The notes below the pieces were generated by a model. The model was not told the origin of the DNA, did no database searches, and saw only the letters and a program-made list of their open reading frames with translations. 35,572 nucleotides of DNA from Microbacterium sp. K24 (GTDB lineage Bacteria > Actinomycetota > Actinomycetes > Actinomycetales > Microbacteriaceae). Position 1 is the first letter of the stretch; every line of letters begins with the position of its first letter. Shown in pieces: positions 24,581-34,817 of this stretch. Both the position numbers and the translations under genes were made by a program. Location of the stretch: NCBI RefSeq assembly GCF_004794465.1, contig NZ_SSDJ01000155.1, positions 1 to 35,572 on the forward strand, read 5' to 3'.

Positions 24581-25558
24581 TCAGCGTCCGGTGTCGGCCT
24601 CGTCGGGCAGACGCTCCGCCGGGACGATCACCACGTCCTGCACCTTCCAGTCGAGCGCCGCGATCCCTTCGGCGGTCTCGGTCAGCTCGTGCACCGTGAC
24701 CTTGCGTCGGCGCGGCACGACGAACGCCTCGATGTGGAAGACCTGTCCCTGGTCGCGCATCCGCACCGCGGCATCCGAGACCCACGGGAGATCGCGCAGG
24801 TAGGCGGCGATGTCGGCGGCGAGCGGGTGGGGCTTCTTGCTGTCGTATGTGCGGGCGCGCTGATCCATGAGGTCGACGATCGCGGCCCTCGTGTTGCGGA
24901 AGCCGTCCCAGATGATGCCGAGGGAGATGAACACGGCGGCCGCGCCGTCGAGCCACCACACGCCCGCTCCCACGCCGAGCACTCCGACGATCGAGGCGAC
25001 GGTGGTCTGCCAGTCCGCCTTCGCCATGTCGGCGTCGGCATACAGCAGCTTGTTGTGGAGCACGGGGGCGAGCTTCGATTTCGCCGGCCCGTAGAAGAAG
25101 ACCGGTCCGATGATGACCACGGCCATGACGATCACCATCAGCCAGCCGAGCCAGATGGTGTGGCCCCACAGCACGACGGTGCCGATCGTCGGATGCTCGC
25201 CGGCGACGAGTCCGACGGCCGATTCGAACGCGAGGTTGAGCCCGACCGCGAGCAGGGCGACACCGGCGACGAGATGTCCGATCCCCATCGCGCGGTGCAG
25301 GCCGTACGGGTGCTTCAGCGTGGGGCGCCGCCGCACGAAGATCAGGGCGGTGAGGAACGCGATCTGGGGGATGAGGGAGAGCATGTCCTCGATCCACGCC
25401 GTCCGCATCGCCTGGGAGTTGCCCACCACGAGAGCGATCACGGCGATCGTGATCGAGGTGTAGACGATCGTGAAGATCTCCCACTTCACCGCGCTGCGGA
25501 TCGCACGCTGCTGCTCGGGAGGGAGGGTGATCCGGCCGAACTGTCCCGTGTCGTTCAT
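24581..25558 (-). CDS. Cation diffusion facilitator (CDF) family transporter
   Basis: The 325-residue protein starts MNDTGQFGRI, in an ATGA overlap with the lipoprotein gene before it. Six membrane helices are predicted, with family traits: EDMLSLIPQIAFL (helix 2, with Glu-Asp near the metal site), HPYGLHRAMGIGHL, DADMAKADWQTTVASIVGVL (helix 5, Asp-x-x-x-Asp), then a cytoplasmic C-terminal domain (DLPWVSDAAVRMRDQGQVFH, AFVVP). CDF proteins export divalent cations such as Zn, Fe, Mn or Co in exchange for protons. The canonical HxxxD pair is DADMAKAD here. Metal not assignable from sequence; an iron box lies on the far side of the divergent gap. Confidence 0.85.
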   Translation of the reverse strand: MNDTGQFGRITLPPEQQRAIRSAVKWEIFTIVYTSITIAVIALVVGNSQAMRTAWIEDMLSLIPQIAFLTALIFVRRRPTLKHPYGLHRAMGIGHLVAGVALLAVGLNLAFESAVGLVAGEHPTIGTVVLWGHTIWLGWLMVIVMAVVIIGPVFFYGPAKSKLAPVLHNKLLYADADMAKADWQTTVASIVGVLGVGAGVWWLDGAAAVFISLGIIWDGFRNTRAAIVDLMDQRARTYDSKKPHPLAADIAAYLRDLPWVSDAAVRMRDQGQVFHIEAFVVPRRRKVTVHELTETAEGIAALDWKVQDVVIVPAERLPDEADTGR

Positions 25559-26049
25559 GAGCCGACCTCTTGGTCGAGGAAGGTCTCGAGGGCGGTGAGG
25601 AACGCGTTCTCGCCGAGCGGCACCAGCATGACGATCTCTCGTCCCTCCGCGCCGTCGATGCCCGTGTACCCGCGGCTGACGCCGGCACGCTCGACCCAGG
25701 GCGTGTCCGATGTGATGCCGCCGGCGATCAGGTCGAGGTCGCCCGCCTCGAGCATGGTGACGAGGGTCTCCTCCGACGCGACCGTCCAGTCGGGTTCCGC
25801 CTGGATGCTGTCGGCGAAGTCGTCGACGAGATCGACGATGCTGCCGGACGGCGTGCCGTTCGCCACCTCGACGAGATCGCCGTCGGGGGAGGTGCCGATC
25901 CGGAGCTCTCCGCCGGTGACGGCGTCCAGCGTGCCGTCCGGGTCGGCGGGGATCGTGAGCCCGCATCCCGCAAGGGCGGCGGACAGTGCCAGGGCGGCGA
26001 CGATGCCGGTCGCGCGCCGGGGGCGCTGAGGACGCGACGATGTGTTCAC
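25555..26049 (-). CDS. One-lobe substrate-binding lipoprotein (SBP family 3-like)
   Basis: I chose GTG 26049, which places a standard lipoprotein signal (ALALSAALAGC, Cys29) behind an Arg-rich head; a start at 26085 adds an unlikely Cys/His/Gly head. The mature part begins like lobe 1 of polar-amino-acid binding proteins: GGELRIGTSPDGDLVEVANG, SGSIVDLVDDFAD, VTMLEAGDLDLIAGGIT, VERAGVSRGYTG. It then jumps to IVMLVPLGENAFLTALETFL, the usual end of such proteins. At 164 residues it lacks the whole second lobe (normal total about 250 or more). It overlaps the CDF gene by 4 bp, so both are made together. It may be a sensor or accessory lipoprotein for cation export. Function unproved. Confidence 0.75.
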   Translation of the reverse strand: MNTSSRPQRPRRATGIVAALALSAALAGCGLTIPADPDGTLDAVTGGELRIGTSPDGDLVEVANGTPSGSIVDLVDDFADSIQAEPDWTVASEETLVTMLEAGDLDLIAGGITSDTPWVERAGVSRGYTGIDGAEGREIVMLVPLGENAFLTALETFLDQEVGS

Positions 26050-26140
26050 CGGCCCAGCGTGCTCTCCGCCGTGACCCGCGCACAAGTGCGTTGACGCGCA
26101 GGGATCTGCGGCGGTAGACAGAAGATTCCGCCTACTGCTC

Positions 26141-26170
26141 TTGCCAGGTAAGGCTACCCTTACCTATACT
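26141..26170 (+). promoter_or_regulatory. Iron-box (DtxR/IdeR-type) promoter, leaderless
   Basis: TTGCCA (26141-26146) and TATACT (26165-26170) are 18 bp apart and form a near-consensus promoter. Between them AGGTAAGG-CTAC-CCTTACCT (26146-26165) is a perfect 8-bp dyad matching the DtxR/IdeR iron-box pattern (TTAGGTTAGGCTAACCTAA type). The ATG is at 26177, six bases after the -10, so the mRNA is probably leaderless. Iron-loaded repressor bound here would block the polymerase. Confidence 0.85.
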
Positions 26171-26176
26171 TCTGGC

Positions 26177-26569
26177 ATGAGCAGCGCGAGCGAGCACCTG
26201 GACGATCCCGACTGGGAGAACATCGACGGAGCCCTGCTCATCGCCGGTGACGCGGCGGACGGCGCGATGATCGCGGGCATCGCCGCGCGGCTGCCCTGGG
26301 ATGCGCAGGGCGTCATCATCCTCGAGGCCGCGGCACGGATCCAGTTCCGCCACATCGACGTGCCGGAGGGGGTGTCGGTGCGGTGGCTGGTGCGCGGTGA
26401 CGGCATCCGCGCGCACGCGAAGGGTGAGCGGCTGGCCGGCGCCGTGCACGCCTGGTGCGTGGAGTGGACGTGCACCGAACCGCCCGCGCAGTGGACGGTC
26501 TGGCTCGGCCCGCACACGCCCCCGCACGTCGCGCGGATGGCGCGGAGCCTGCTCGGCGTCGCGAACTGA
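26177..26569 (+). CDS. SIP-domain-only protein (siderophore-interacting family)
   Basis: The 130-residue protein starts at ATG 26177, which coincides with the expected transcription start; a start at 26141 would overlap the promoter. It matches the C-terminal NAD(P)H-binding half of siderophore-interacting proteins (PF04954): ALLIAGDAADGAMIAGIAAR (the 'l.gDetalpai...' block), GVIILEAAARIQF, VSVRWLVRG. The N-terminal FAD-binding barrel is absent, so by itself it should not be a complete ferric-siderophore reductase. It may bind NAD(P)H or another flavoprotein. The iron box just upstream supports a role in iron handling. It is monocistronic and convergent with the TagD-like gene. Confidence 0.82.
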   Translation: MSSASEHLDDPDWENIDGALLIAGDAADGAMIAGIAARLPWDAQGVIILEAAARIQFRHIDVPEGVSVRWLVRGDGIRAHAKGERLAGAVHAWCVEWTCTEPPAQWTVWLGPHTPPHVARMARSLLGVAN

Positions 26570-26570
26570 T

Positions 26571-27026
26571 TCAGCGCGACATCGCGGCGGCGGGGACGTT
26601 CGCGCCCGCCGTGATGGCGTCGAGAGCGCGACGCAGCGTCGAGCTCGACGTGTGGGCGGTGTACGGGAAGTACACGACCTCGACGCCCACCTCGGCGAAC
26701 TCGCGCTCCAGGCGCAGGCCCTTCTCGGTGCCCCGCCAGTCGTCGCCCTTGAAGAAGTGCGTGAACTGCACGTCTCGCCACGAGTCCATCTTCGACGGCG
26801 TCGTCTCGACGTAGACGTCGTCGACGAATGAGATGTGCTTCACGATCTCCGCACGCTCCGCCGTCGGGATGACGGGCTCGATGCCCTTCACCTGGCGCAG
26901 CATCTCGTCGCTCACGACGCCGGCGATCAGAATGTCGCACTGCTGCTTGGCGTGACGAAGAAGGTTCAGATGCCCGACGTGAAACAGGTCGAAAGCACCA
27001 ACGGCATAGCCGATACGCGTCCCCAT
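26571..27026 (-). CDS. Glycerol-3-phosphate cytidylyltransferase-like protein (TagD family)
   Basis: The 151-residue nucleotidyltransferase has GYAVGAFDLFHVGHLNLLRH with the HxGH (16-19), KGIEPVIPTAERAEIV in the middle and TSSSTLRR near the end, the counterpart of RTxGISTT. These are the CTP and phosphate sites of TagD-like enzymes, which make CDP-glycerol for teichoic acids; close relatives transfer to ethanolamine phosphate or sugar phosphates. HFFKGDDWRGTEK matches the 'fvg.Dw.g' loop. It sits at the edge of an envelope-polysaccharide region and is divergent from a glycosyltransferase. Substrate not certain. It stops one base from the SIP gene's stop. Confidence 0.85.
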   Translation of the reverse strand: MGTRIGYAVGAFDLFHVGHLNLLRHAKQQCDILIAGVVSDEMLRQVKGIEPVIPTAERAEIVKHISFVDDVYVETTPSKMDSWRDVQFTHFFKGDDWRGTEKGLRLEREFAEVGVEVVYFPYTAHTSSSTLRRALDAITAGANVPAAAMSR

Positions 27027-27137
27027 GATCTCCCCAGATCAGAAATTCCCCAGTAAGCGGATCCCCACCCGCTTCGCGACTCCCACAGCCGCGATCACCC
27101 ACTGTAGCAGAACCGGTTTCCCGACCCATAGGAACCC

Positions 27138-28367
27138 GTGAAACGATGGGTGCCGCAGACGATGCGCACGGCAGGAGCGGGGGAGCACGTGGGGGCAGGG
27201 GTCACGGTCATCGTGCCGACGTTCAACGAACGCGACAATGTCGCGGAGCTCGTCGCGCGCACCGCCGCCGCGCTCGCCGGACGCGAAGCCGAGATCCTCT
27301 TCATCGACGACAGCAGCGACGACACCGCGGCCGAGGTCGCCAGGGTCGCGGCCGATGCGCCGATCCCCGTGCGGGTGATCCATCGCGCGGAGAACAGCGG
27401 CGGCCTCGGCGGCGCCGTGGTCACAGGTCTCGGCGCCGCGGCATCCGACGTCTGCATCGTGATGGACGGAGACCTGCAGCATCCGCCCGAGCTCCTCCCC
27501 GCGCTCCTCGACCGGCACGCGGCGGGCGACGCCGACCTGGTCGCCGCCTCCCGGTACATCGGCGGCGGCGACACGAGCGGTCTCGGCACGGCCGTGCGCT
27601 TCGGCGTCTCGCGCGCCGCGACCTGGCTGACGCGGGCGATGTTCCCCATCCGCCTCGCGCGCAGCACCGACCCCATGACCGGGTTCTTCCTCGTCGACCG
27701 CAGCCGTCTCGACCTCGACGCGCTCCAGCCCCGGGGCTTCAAGGTGCTGCTCGAGATCCTCGCGCGCACCGACCTGCGCATCGCCGAGGTGCCGATGGAG
27801 TTCGCCGAACGCCGGCACGGCAGCTCCAAGGCCAGCCTGCGTCAAGGCTGGACCTTCCTCGCCCACCTCGCACGCCTGCGGTTCGGGAAGATGTCGCTGT
27901 TCGCCCTGATCGGGCTGATCGGCGCCGTGGCGAACCTGGCCATCATGTGGGCGCTCACGGTGGCGGGCGTGCCCTACGTCTGGGCGGCCATCATCGGAGC
28001 CGAGATCACGATCGTCGGCAACTTCCTCCTGCAGGAGCGGTTCGTGTTCGCCGACATGCGCACGGATGCCCGTGGTCTCGGCATCCGCTTCGCCACGTCG
28101 TTCACATTCAACAACGTCGAAGCCGCGCTGCGGATCCCGGTGATGGCGCTGATGGTCGAGAGCTGGCACATCTCGAGCGTGCTCGCGACCGCGCTCTCGC
28201 TGATCGTCGCGTTCTTCGCCCGGTTCCTGTTCCACTCGCTCGTGGTCTACGCGCCGCAGCGGCGCCGGAAGACCGCCGCCGTCGCGTCCGAGCCGAAGCC
28301 CGACACCGCCGCGCAGCGCGTCATCCGGGCGATCGACGTCGAGGCGATGAAGCCGGGCGAGCTCTAG
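27138..28367 (+). CDS. GT2 glycosyltransferase fused to GtrA membrane domain
   Basis: The 409-residue protein starts at GTG 27138 with AGGAA upstream; ATG 27162 is an alternative. Residues about 20-245 are a family 2 transferase of the dolichyl-phosphate mannose synthase type: VTVIVPTFNERDNV, ILFIDDSSDDT, VMDGDLQHPPEL (DxD), MTGFFLVDR and EVPMEFAERRHGSSK. Residues about 250-375 are a GtrA domain with four membrane helices (FALIGLIGAVANLAIMWAL, ERFVFAD). Such fusions make a polyprenyl-phosphate sugar and help flip it, for envelope glycan or protein glycosylation. It lies next to dTDP-rhamnose genes. The sugar is unknown. Its TAG stop shares CTAG (28364-28367) with the convergent rmlCD stop. 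Confidence 0.92.
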   Translation: MKRWVPQTMRTAGAGEHVGAGVTVIVPTFNERDNVAELVARTAAALAGREAEILFIDDSSDDTAAEVARVAADAPIPVRVIHRAENSGGLGGAVVTGLGAAASDVCIVMDGDLQHPPELLPALLDRHAAGDADLVAASRYIGGGDTSGLGTAVRFGVSRAATWLTRAMFPIRLARSTDPMTGFFLVDRSRLDLDALQPRGFKVLLEILARTDLRIAEVPMEFAERRHGSSKASLRQGWTFLAHLARLRFGKMSLFALIGLIGAVANLAIMWALTVAGVPYVWAAIIGAEITIVGNFLLQERFVFADMRTDARGLGIRFATSFTFNNVEAALRIPVMALMVESWHISSVLATALSLIVAFFARFLFHSLVVYAPQRRRKTAAVASEPKPDTAAQRVIRAIDVEAMKPGEL

Positions 28368-29785
28368 GCTCCGTCTGCCGACGTCGCGAGGTACTCCTCG
28401 AGGGTGGCGTCCGTGTCGCGGGGCGTCCAGCCGGTCGCCGTGATACGGCTCAGATCGAGCACGCTGTTGAGCGGCCGCGGGGCGACGGGGCCGGACTGAT
28501 CGGCGAAGTACGCCTCGGTCGACACGTCGGTCACAGCGGCGGGATCGTGCCCCGTGAGCCGATAGACCGCGCGGGCGATGTCGGCCCAGGAGCGCGGTTC
28601 GCCCGCGCCCGTCACGTTGTAGACGCCGGAGGGCGCCTCGTGCGACAGCAGGTGCACGATCGCGCCGGCGAGGTCGTCGGTGAACGTCAGGCGGCCGATC
28701 TGGTCTCCGACGACGCGGGGAGCGATCCCGCGCTCGGCGAGCGATGCCATGGTGCGCACGAAGTTGCGGCCCTCGCCGATCACCCATGACGTGCGCAGGA
28801 TGTAGTGCCTCGGCACCGTGGCGACCACGGCGTCGCCGGCGGCCTTCGTCTGGCCGTAGACGCCGAGCGGACGCACCGCATCGGTCTCGGTGTAGGGGCC
28901 GTCGTTCGTGCCGTCGAAGACGTAGTCGCTCGAGACGTGGACGAGCGTGATGCCGTTCTCGGTCGCGATGCGCGCGAGCGCCGCGACACCGGTGACGTTC
29001 GCCGCCCAGGCGTCCTGCCGTCCGTCCGGGGTCTCGGCGAGGTCGACGGCCGTGTACGCCGCGGCATTGATGATCGTGCCGTAGTCGCGCCAGCGTCGTG
29101 CGGTCGTCAGGTCGGACCGCAGGTCGAGCGTCTCGCGCGTGGCGTACTCGATATGCGCGGCGTCGCCGAGCGCGTCGCGCAGCGCGAGTCCGAGTTGTCC
29201 GGCCGCACCGATCACCAGCGTCTTGCGCGGCTCGATCGGGGTGACGTCCGCGAGACGCGGGTGCGCGAGGTCCTTCGGCGAGATCTCCACCTCGGAGAGC
29301 GGGATCGGCCAGGCGATCGCCGCGGTCTCGTCGGCGAGGTTCAGGAAGGAGTACGCGGCGTCGGGCGACCAGTGGTCGTTGACGAGATACGTGTACGCGG
29401 TGTCGGGTTCGAGGGTCTGATACGAGTTCCCGACGCCGCGCGGCACGAGGATCGCGCGCGACGGATCGATCTCGGTCGTGAAGACCGCGCCGAACGATTC
29501 GCCCGCACGCAGATCGACCCAGGCGCCGAAGATCCGGCCCGTCGCGACCGACACCCACTTGTCCCACGGCTCGGCGTGGATGCCCCGCGTCGTGCCGACC
29601 GCGTCGTTGAACGAGACGTTGTTCTGTACCGGGCCGAAGTCGGGCAGCCCCGCGGCGACCATCTTCTCGCGCTGCCAGTTCTCCTTGAACCAGCCCCGCG
29701 AGTCTCCGTGCACGGGCAGCTCGACCAGCAGCAGCCCCGGGATGGGGGTCTCGGTGACCGTGAGCGTCTTGCCGAACTCCGTCAT
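28364..29785 (-). CDS. rmlCD: Fused RmlC-RmlD: dTDP-4-keto-rhamnose epimerase and reductase
   Basis: The 473-residue protein contains two enzymes. Residues 1-185 are the RmlC 3,5-epimerase: RGIHAEPWDKWV with His70 and Lys76, LVPRGVGNSYQTLEPDTAYT with the Tyr, and LVNDHW. From about 188 comes RmlD, an SDR reductase: GAAGQLG (193-199), SSDYVFDG, YGQTKAAGD (YxxxK), TSWVIG. Together they convert dTDP-4-keto-6-deoxyglucose to dTDP-L-rhamnose with NADPH. ATG 29785 was chosen; GTG 29794 overlaps the rmlB stop (GTGA) and is also possible. It is the last gene of rmlA-rmlB-rmlCD. The gene replaces the two separate genes of most bacteria. Rhamnose feeds cell-wall glycan. Confidence 0.95.
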   Translation of the reverse strand: MTEFGKTLTVTETPIPGLLLVELPVHGDSRGWFKENWQREKMVAAGLPDFGPVQNNVSFNDAVGTTRGIHAEPWDKWVSVATGRIFGAWVDLRAGESFGAVFTTEIDPSRAILVPRGVGNSYQTLEPDTAYTYLVNDHWSPDAAYSFLNLADETAAIAWPIPLSEVEISPKDLAHPRLADVTPIEPRKTLVIGAAGQLGLALRDALGDAAHIEYATRETLDLRSDLTTARRWRDYGTIINAAAYTAVDLAETPDGRQDAWAANVTGVAALARIATENGITLVHVSSDYVFDGTNDGPYTETDAVRPLGVYGQTKAAGDAVVATVPRHYILRTSWVIGEGRNFVRTMASLAERGIAPRVVGDQIGRLTFTDDLAGAIVHLLSHEAPSGVYNVTGAGEPRSWADIARAVYRLTGHDPAAVTDVSTEAYFADQSGPVAPRPLNSVLDLSRITATGWTPRDTDATLEEYLATSADGA

Positions 29786-29790
29786 CGTGG

Positions 29791-31955
<2,165 letters not shown>

Positions 31956-34778
31956 ATGACTTCGTTCCACCAGGTCGCGTCCCAGCGATCGTCGAACCGT
32001 CCGCACACCCCTCGATCGATCTGGACCGCGATGACCGTCGCGCTTGTGATCGGCGCACTCGCCGTCCCGTCGGCCGCGGGAGCCGCCGTCGATGCCTCGG
32101 CTCCCGAACGTGGCAGCGCACTCGCCTCGGGCGCTGTGCAGACCTCGACGGATGCCGATGGTTCCGAAACCTGGACCGACACGTTCACCCGTACGACGGC
32201 GGGAGGGTGGGGCGACGGCTACGTCTCGTCCCCCGCATCCGATGTGTCGGTGAGTGACGACGCCGGTGTGATCGCCACCAGCGGCGGCCACCGGAGCATT
32301 CACGTCGCGACGACGGCGACGGCGACCGACGCGACCGTGGGTGCGACGATCCGATACTCCGCGGTCCCGACGGCGGGCTATGGCGCGACGACCATCGTCA
32401 CGACACGCAACAGCGAGTCGGGCTACTACGGTGCTCGTTTCCGGCTCGACACCCAGTCGCGCGGCGTGCTCTCGATCGGCCGCTACGACGCGAACGACAC
32501 CCAGACCGTGATCCGTCAGGACCTCCTCCTCATCGGCGAGGTGCCCGAGGGCGCCGCCGTACGGGTCGAGATCGAGGCCGACGGCACCGACGACGTGACC
32601 GTGCGGGCGCGCGCCTGGATCGTCGGCACCGATACCCCGAAGTGGCAGATGAAGGTGACGGATGGATCGGCGGACGCCGTCCGGACCGCTGGTACGCCCG
32701 GTATCCAGACATACATGTCGCCGGGCAATCGGCCGTTGGACGTGAGCGTCGACGACCTCAGCGTGAGCTCCGAAGATCTGCAGCCCGCGCCCGAGCCGGT
32801 CCCGACGCCCGTCCCGGAGCCGACAGCGGCGCCGGAGCCGACGCCGGTTCCGACCCAGGAGCCGACGCCGACCCCGACGACGGAGCCCACTCCCACGCCG
32901 ACGACGGAGCCCACTCCCACGCCGACGACGGAGCCCACTCCTACGCCGACTCCGACGACGGAGCCGACCCCGACGCCGACTCCCACGCCGACGCCGACTC
33001 CGACTCCGACTCCGACGCCGACTCCGACGCCGACTCCGACTCCCACGCCGACTCCGACGCCGGAGCCGACCACGCCGCCCGTCACGCCTCCGGTGACTCC
33101 GCCCATCACTCCACCGGTGACCCCACCGGCATCCGGCAGTGGCACGGCAGGATCCCTTCCCGTCGGCCAGACCTCGTACCCGGCTCCCGCCGACGCGATC
33201 TACGTGGTGCCGGACGGCACTCGCAGCTCGGGCAGCGGTACGAAGGCGAACCCGGTGGCGGGAGCGCAGCGGGCGATCGATGCGGCCCCCAGCGGTGCGA
33301 CGATCGTGCTGCGCGCGGGTGTGTACCGCGAGAGCGTCTCGGTGCCCTTCTCCAAGAAGCTGACGATCCAATCGGCGCCCGGTGAGGCGGTGTGGCTCGA
33401 CGGATCCAAGCCGGTCACCGGTTGGTCGCAGTCCGGCAGCACCTGGGCGGCGCCGTGGAGCACCTTCTTCGACAGCCGTGTGTCGTTCAGCCAAGGCCAG
33501 GACGAGACCAGCTGGTGGGTCAACGGTGCGAACCCTCTCGCCGGTCACCCCGATCAGGTCTGGTTCGACGGCGCGCCGCTGACGCAGGTCGGCAGCCGCT
33601 CGGCAGTCACCGCCGGCACCTTCTTCGTGGATCAGGGTGCGAAGCAGATCGTCGTCGGCGACGACCCGGCGGATCACGCGGTCGAGGCGAGCGCGCTCGC
33701 CAAGGCCCTGAAGATCCAGGGCGAAGGCACCACGGTCCGCGGCATCGGCGTGCAGCGCTACGCCACGACCGTCGCGATGCTCGGCGCCGTGAGCGCCGAG
33801 GTCAACGGGCTCACCCTGGAGAACATGGTGATCCGTGACAACGCGACGGTCGGTCTCTTCGTATGGAACGACGACAAGACGTTGCGCAACCTCACCGTCA
33901 CCGGCAACGGACTGCTGGGCATCGCGGTGAACGACGCCGAGAACCTGACGGTGCAGAACTCGCTCGTGACCGGCAACAACGCCGCGAAGTTCAACTACAC
34001 GCCGGTCGCCGGCGGGGTGAAGATGTCCCGCGCGTCGAACGTGACCGTGTCGGGCAGCATCATCTCCGACAACGTCGGGTCGAAAGGCCTGTGGTTCGAC
34101 GTCTCGAGCTCGAAGCTCAACATCACGAACAACGTGTTCGAGGGCAACGGACGCGAGGGGCTCGAGATCGAGCTCAGTCAGACGGCGACGGTGGCAGGCA
34201 ACTACATCATCGGCAACGGCAACAGCGGTGTGTTCGTCTTCGACTCGGGCGACGTCGACATCTGGAACAACACCATCGTCGACAACGGGCGGACGATCAC
34301 CTATATGCAGGACGAGCGCCGGCAGGAGATCAAGAGCATCAGCTCGCTGATCCCGTGGATCACCAGCGACGTGGTCGTGCGGAACAACATCCTCTCCTAC
34401 GGCGGCCAGGCGTGCCCGATGCTCGTGCAGGACCTGACGAACAAGTGGTCGGGCAGTCAGTTCGGCATCTCGCAGGACGCCAATCTGTACCACCGGTCAT
34501 CCGCTTCGTCGCCCGCGAACTTCGCCTGCTGGGCGGATGGTCCCAACGGCACCCGCGGCATCACCACGATCGAGGAGTTCCGGTCGCTGACCGGCAACGA
34601 CACGAAGTCGGTGCTGACCGAAGGTGCCCCGATCGTGGATGCCGCGACGTGGCAGCTCACGACGGCCGTGCCGGGCGTCGGGATCTCGGCTCTGCCGGGG
34701 AAGGTCGTGGACCTGCTGGGCGTGTCCCTGCAGACGCGCGTGATCGGCGCCCCGCTCGCGCCGGTGGTCGCCCGCTGA
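31956..34778 (+). CDS. Secreted right-handed beta-helix protein with Thr-Pro linker
   Basis: Starting at ATG 31956 gives a 940-residue protein with a standard signal peptide (basic head, [20 protein letters not shown], cleavage near 43). A start at 31812 would bury the signal and is rejected. Residues about 65-270 form a beta-rich domain, probably a jelly-roll ([29 protein letters not shown]). Residues about 276-391 are a Pro-Thr linker of Thr-Pro repeats. From about 408 comes a parallel beta-helix with a DUF1565-like start ([31 protein letters not shown]) and repeated rungs with NN and GN turns ([26 protein letters not shown]). Such folds bind or cleave polysaccharides; no clear catalytic set is visible. 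No anchor motif is visible, so release outside or wall binding is likely. Confidence 0.88.
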   Translation: MTSFHQVASQRSSNRPHTPRSIWTAMTVALVIGALAVPSAAGAAVDASAPERGSALASGAVQTSTDADGSETWTDTFTRTTAGGWGDGYVSSPASDVSVSDDAGVIATSGGHRSIHVATTATATDATVGATIRYSAVPTAGYGATTIVTTRNSESGYYGARFRLDTQSRGVLSIGRYDANDTQTVIRQDLLLIGEVPEGAAVRVEIEADGTDDVTVRARAWIVGTDTPKWQMKVTDGSADAVRTAGTPGIQTYMSPGNRPLDVSVDDLSVSSEDLQPAPEPVPTPVPEPTAAPEPTPVPTQEPTPTPTTEPTPTPTTEPTPTPTTEPTPTPTPTTEPTPTPTPTPTPTPTPTPTPTPTPTPTPTPTPTPEPTTPPVTPPVTPPITPPVTPPASGSGTAGSLPVGQTSYPAPADAIYVVPDGTRSSGSGTKANPVAGAQRAIDAAPSGATIVLRAGVYRESVSVPFSKKLTIQSAPGEAVWLDGSKPVTGWSQSGSTWAAPWSTFFDSRVSFSQGQDETSWWVNGANPLAGHPDQVWFDGAPLTQVGSRSAVTAGTFFVDQGAKQIVVGDDPADHAVEASALAKALKIQGEGTTVRGIGVQRYATTVAMLGAVSAEVNGLTLENMVIRDNATVGLFVWNDDKTLRNLTVTGNGLLGIAVNDAENLTVQNSLVTGNNAAKFNYTPVAGGVKMSRASNVTVSGSIISDNVGSKGLWFDVSSSKLNITNNVFEGNGREGLEIELSQTATVAGNYIIGNGNSGVFVFDSGDVDIWNNTIVDNGRTITYMQDERRQEIKSISSLIPWITSDVVVRNNILSYGGQACPMLVQDLTNKWSGSQFGISQDANLYHRSSASSPANFACWADGPNGTRGITTIEEFRSLTGNDTKSVLTEGAPIVDAATWQLTTAVPGVGISALPGKVVDLLGVSLQTRVIGAPLAPVVAR
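32881..33065 (+). repeat. Minisatellite and hexamer repeat coding the Thr-Pro linker
   Basis: Two exact 24-bp units and a third, degenerate one (start 32881, 32905, 32929; CGGAGCCCACTCCCACGCCG... type) are followed by a run of ACGCCG/ACTCCG hexamers to about 33065. Each unit is a multiple of 6 bp coding Thr-Pro or Glu-Pro-Thr-Pro, so copy-number change keeps the frame. Confidence 0.85.
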
Positions 34779-34786
34779 GCCTCGCC

Positions 34787-34817
34787 GGCTGACGACGTCC
34801 GAGTGGCGTCGTCAGCC
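34787..34817. terminator. Bidirectional terminator hairpin
   Basis: GGCTGACGACG (34787-34797) pairs perfectly with CGTCGTCAGCC (34807-34817) with a 9-base loop, between the convergent beta-helix and deacetylase genes; it includes the deacetylase stop codon. No T-run is present. Confidence 0.7.

Noticed and set aside
32881..33065. CRISPR-like repeat array
   Set aside because: Repeats have no unique spacers and lie in frame within a coding Thr-Pro linker.
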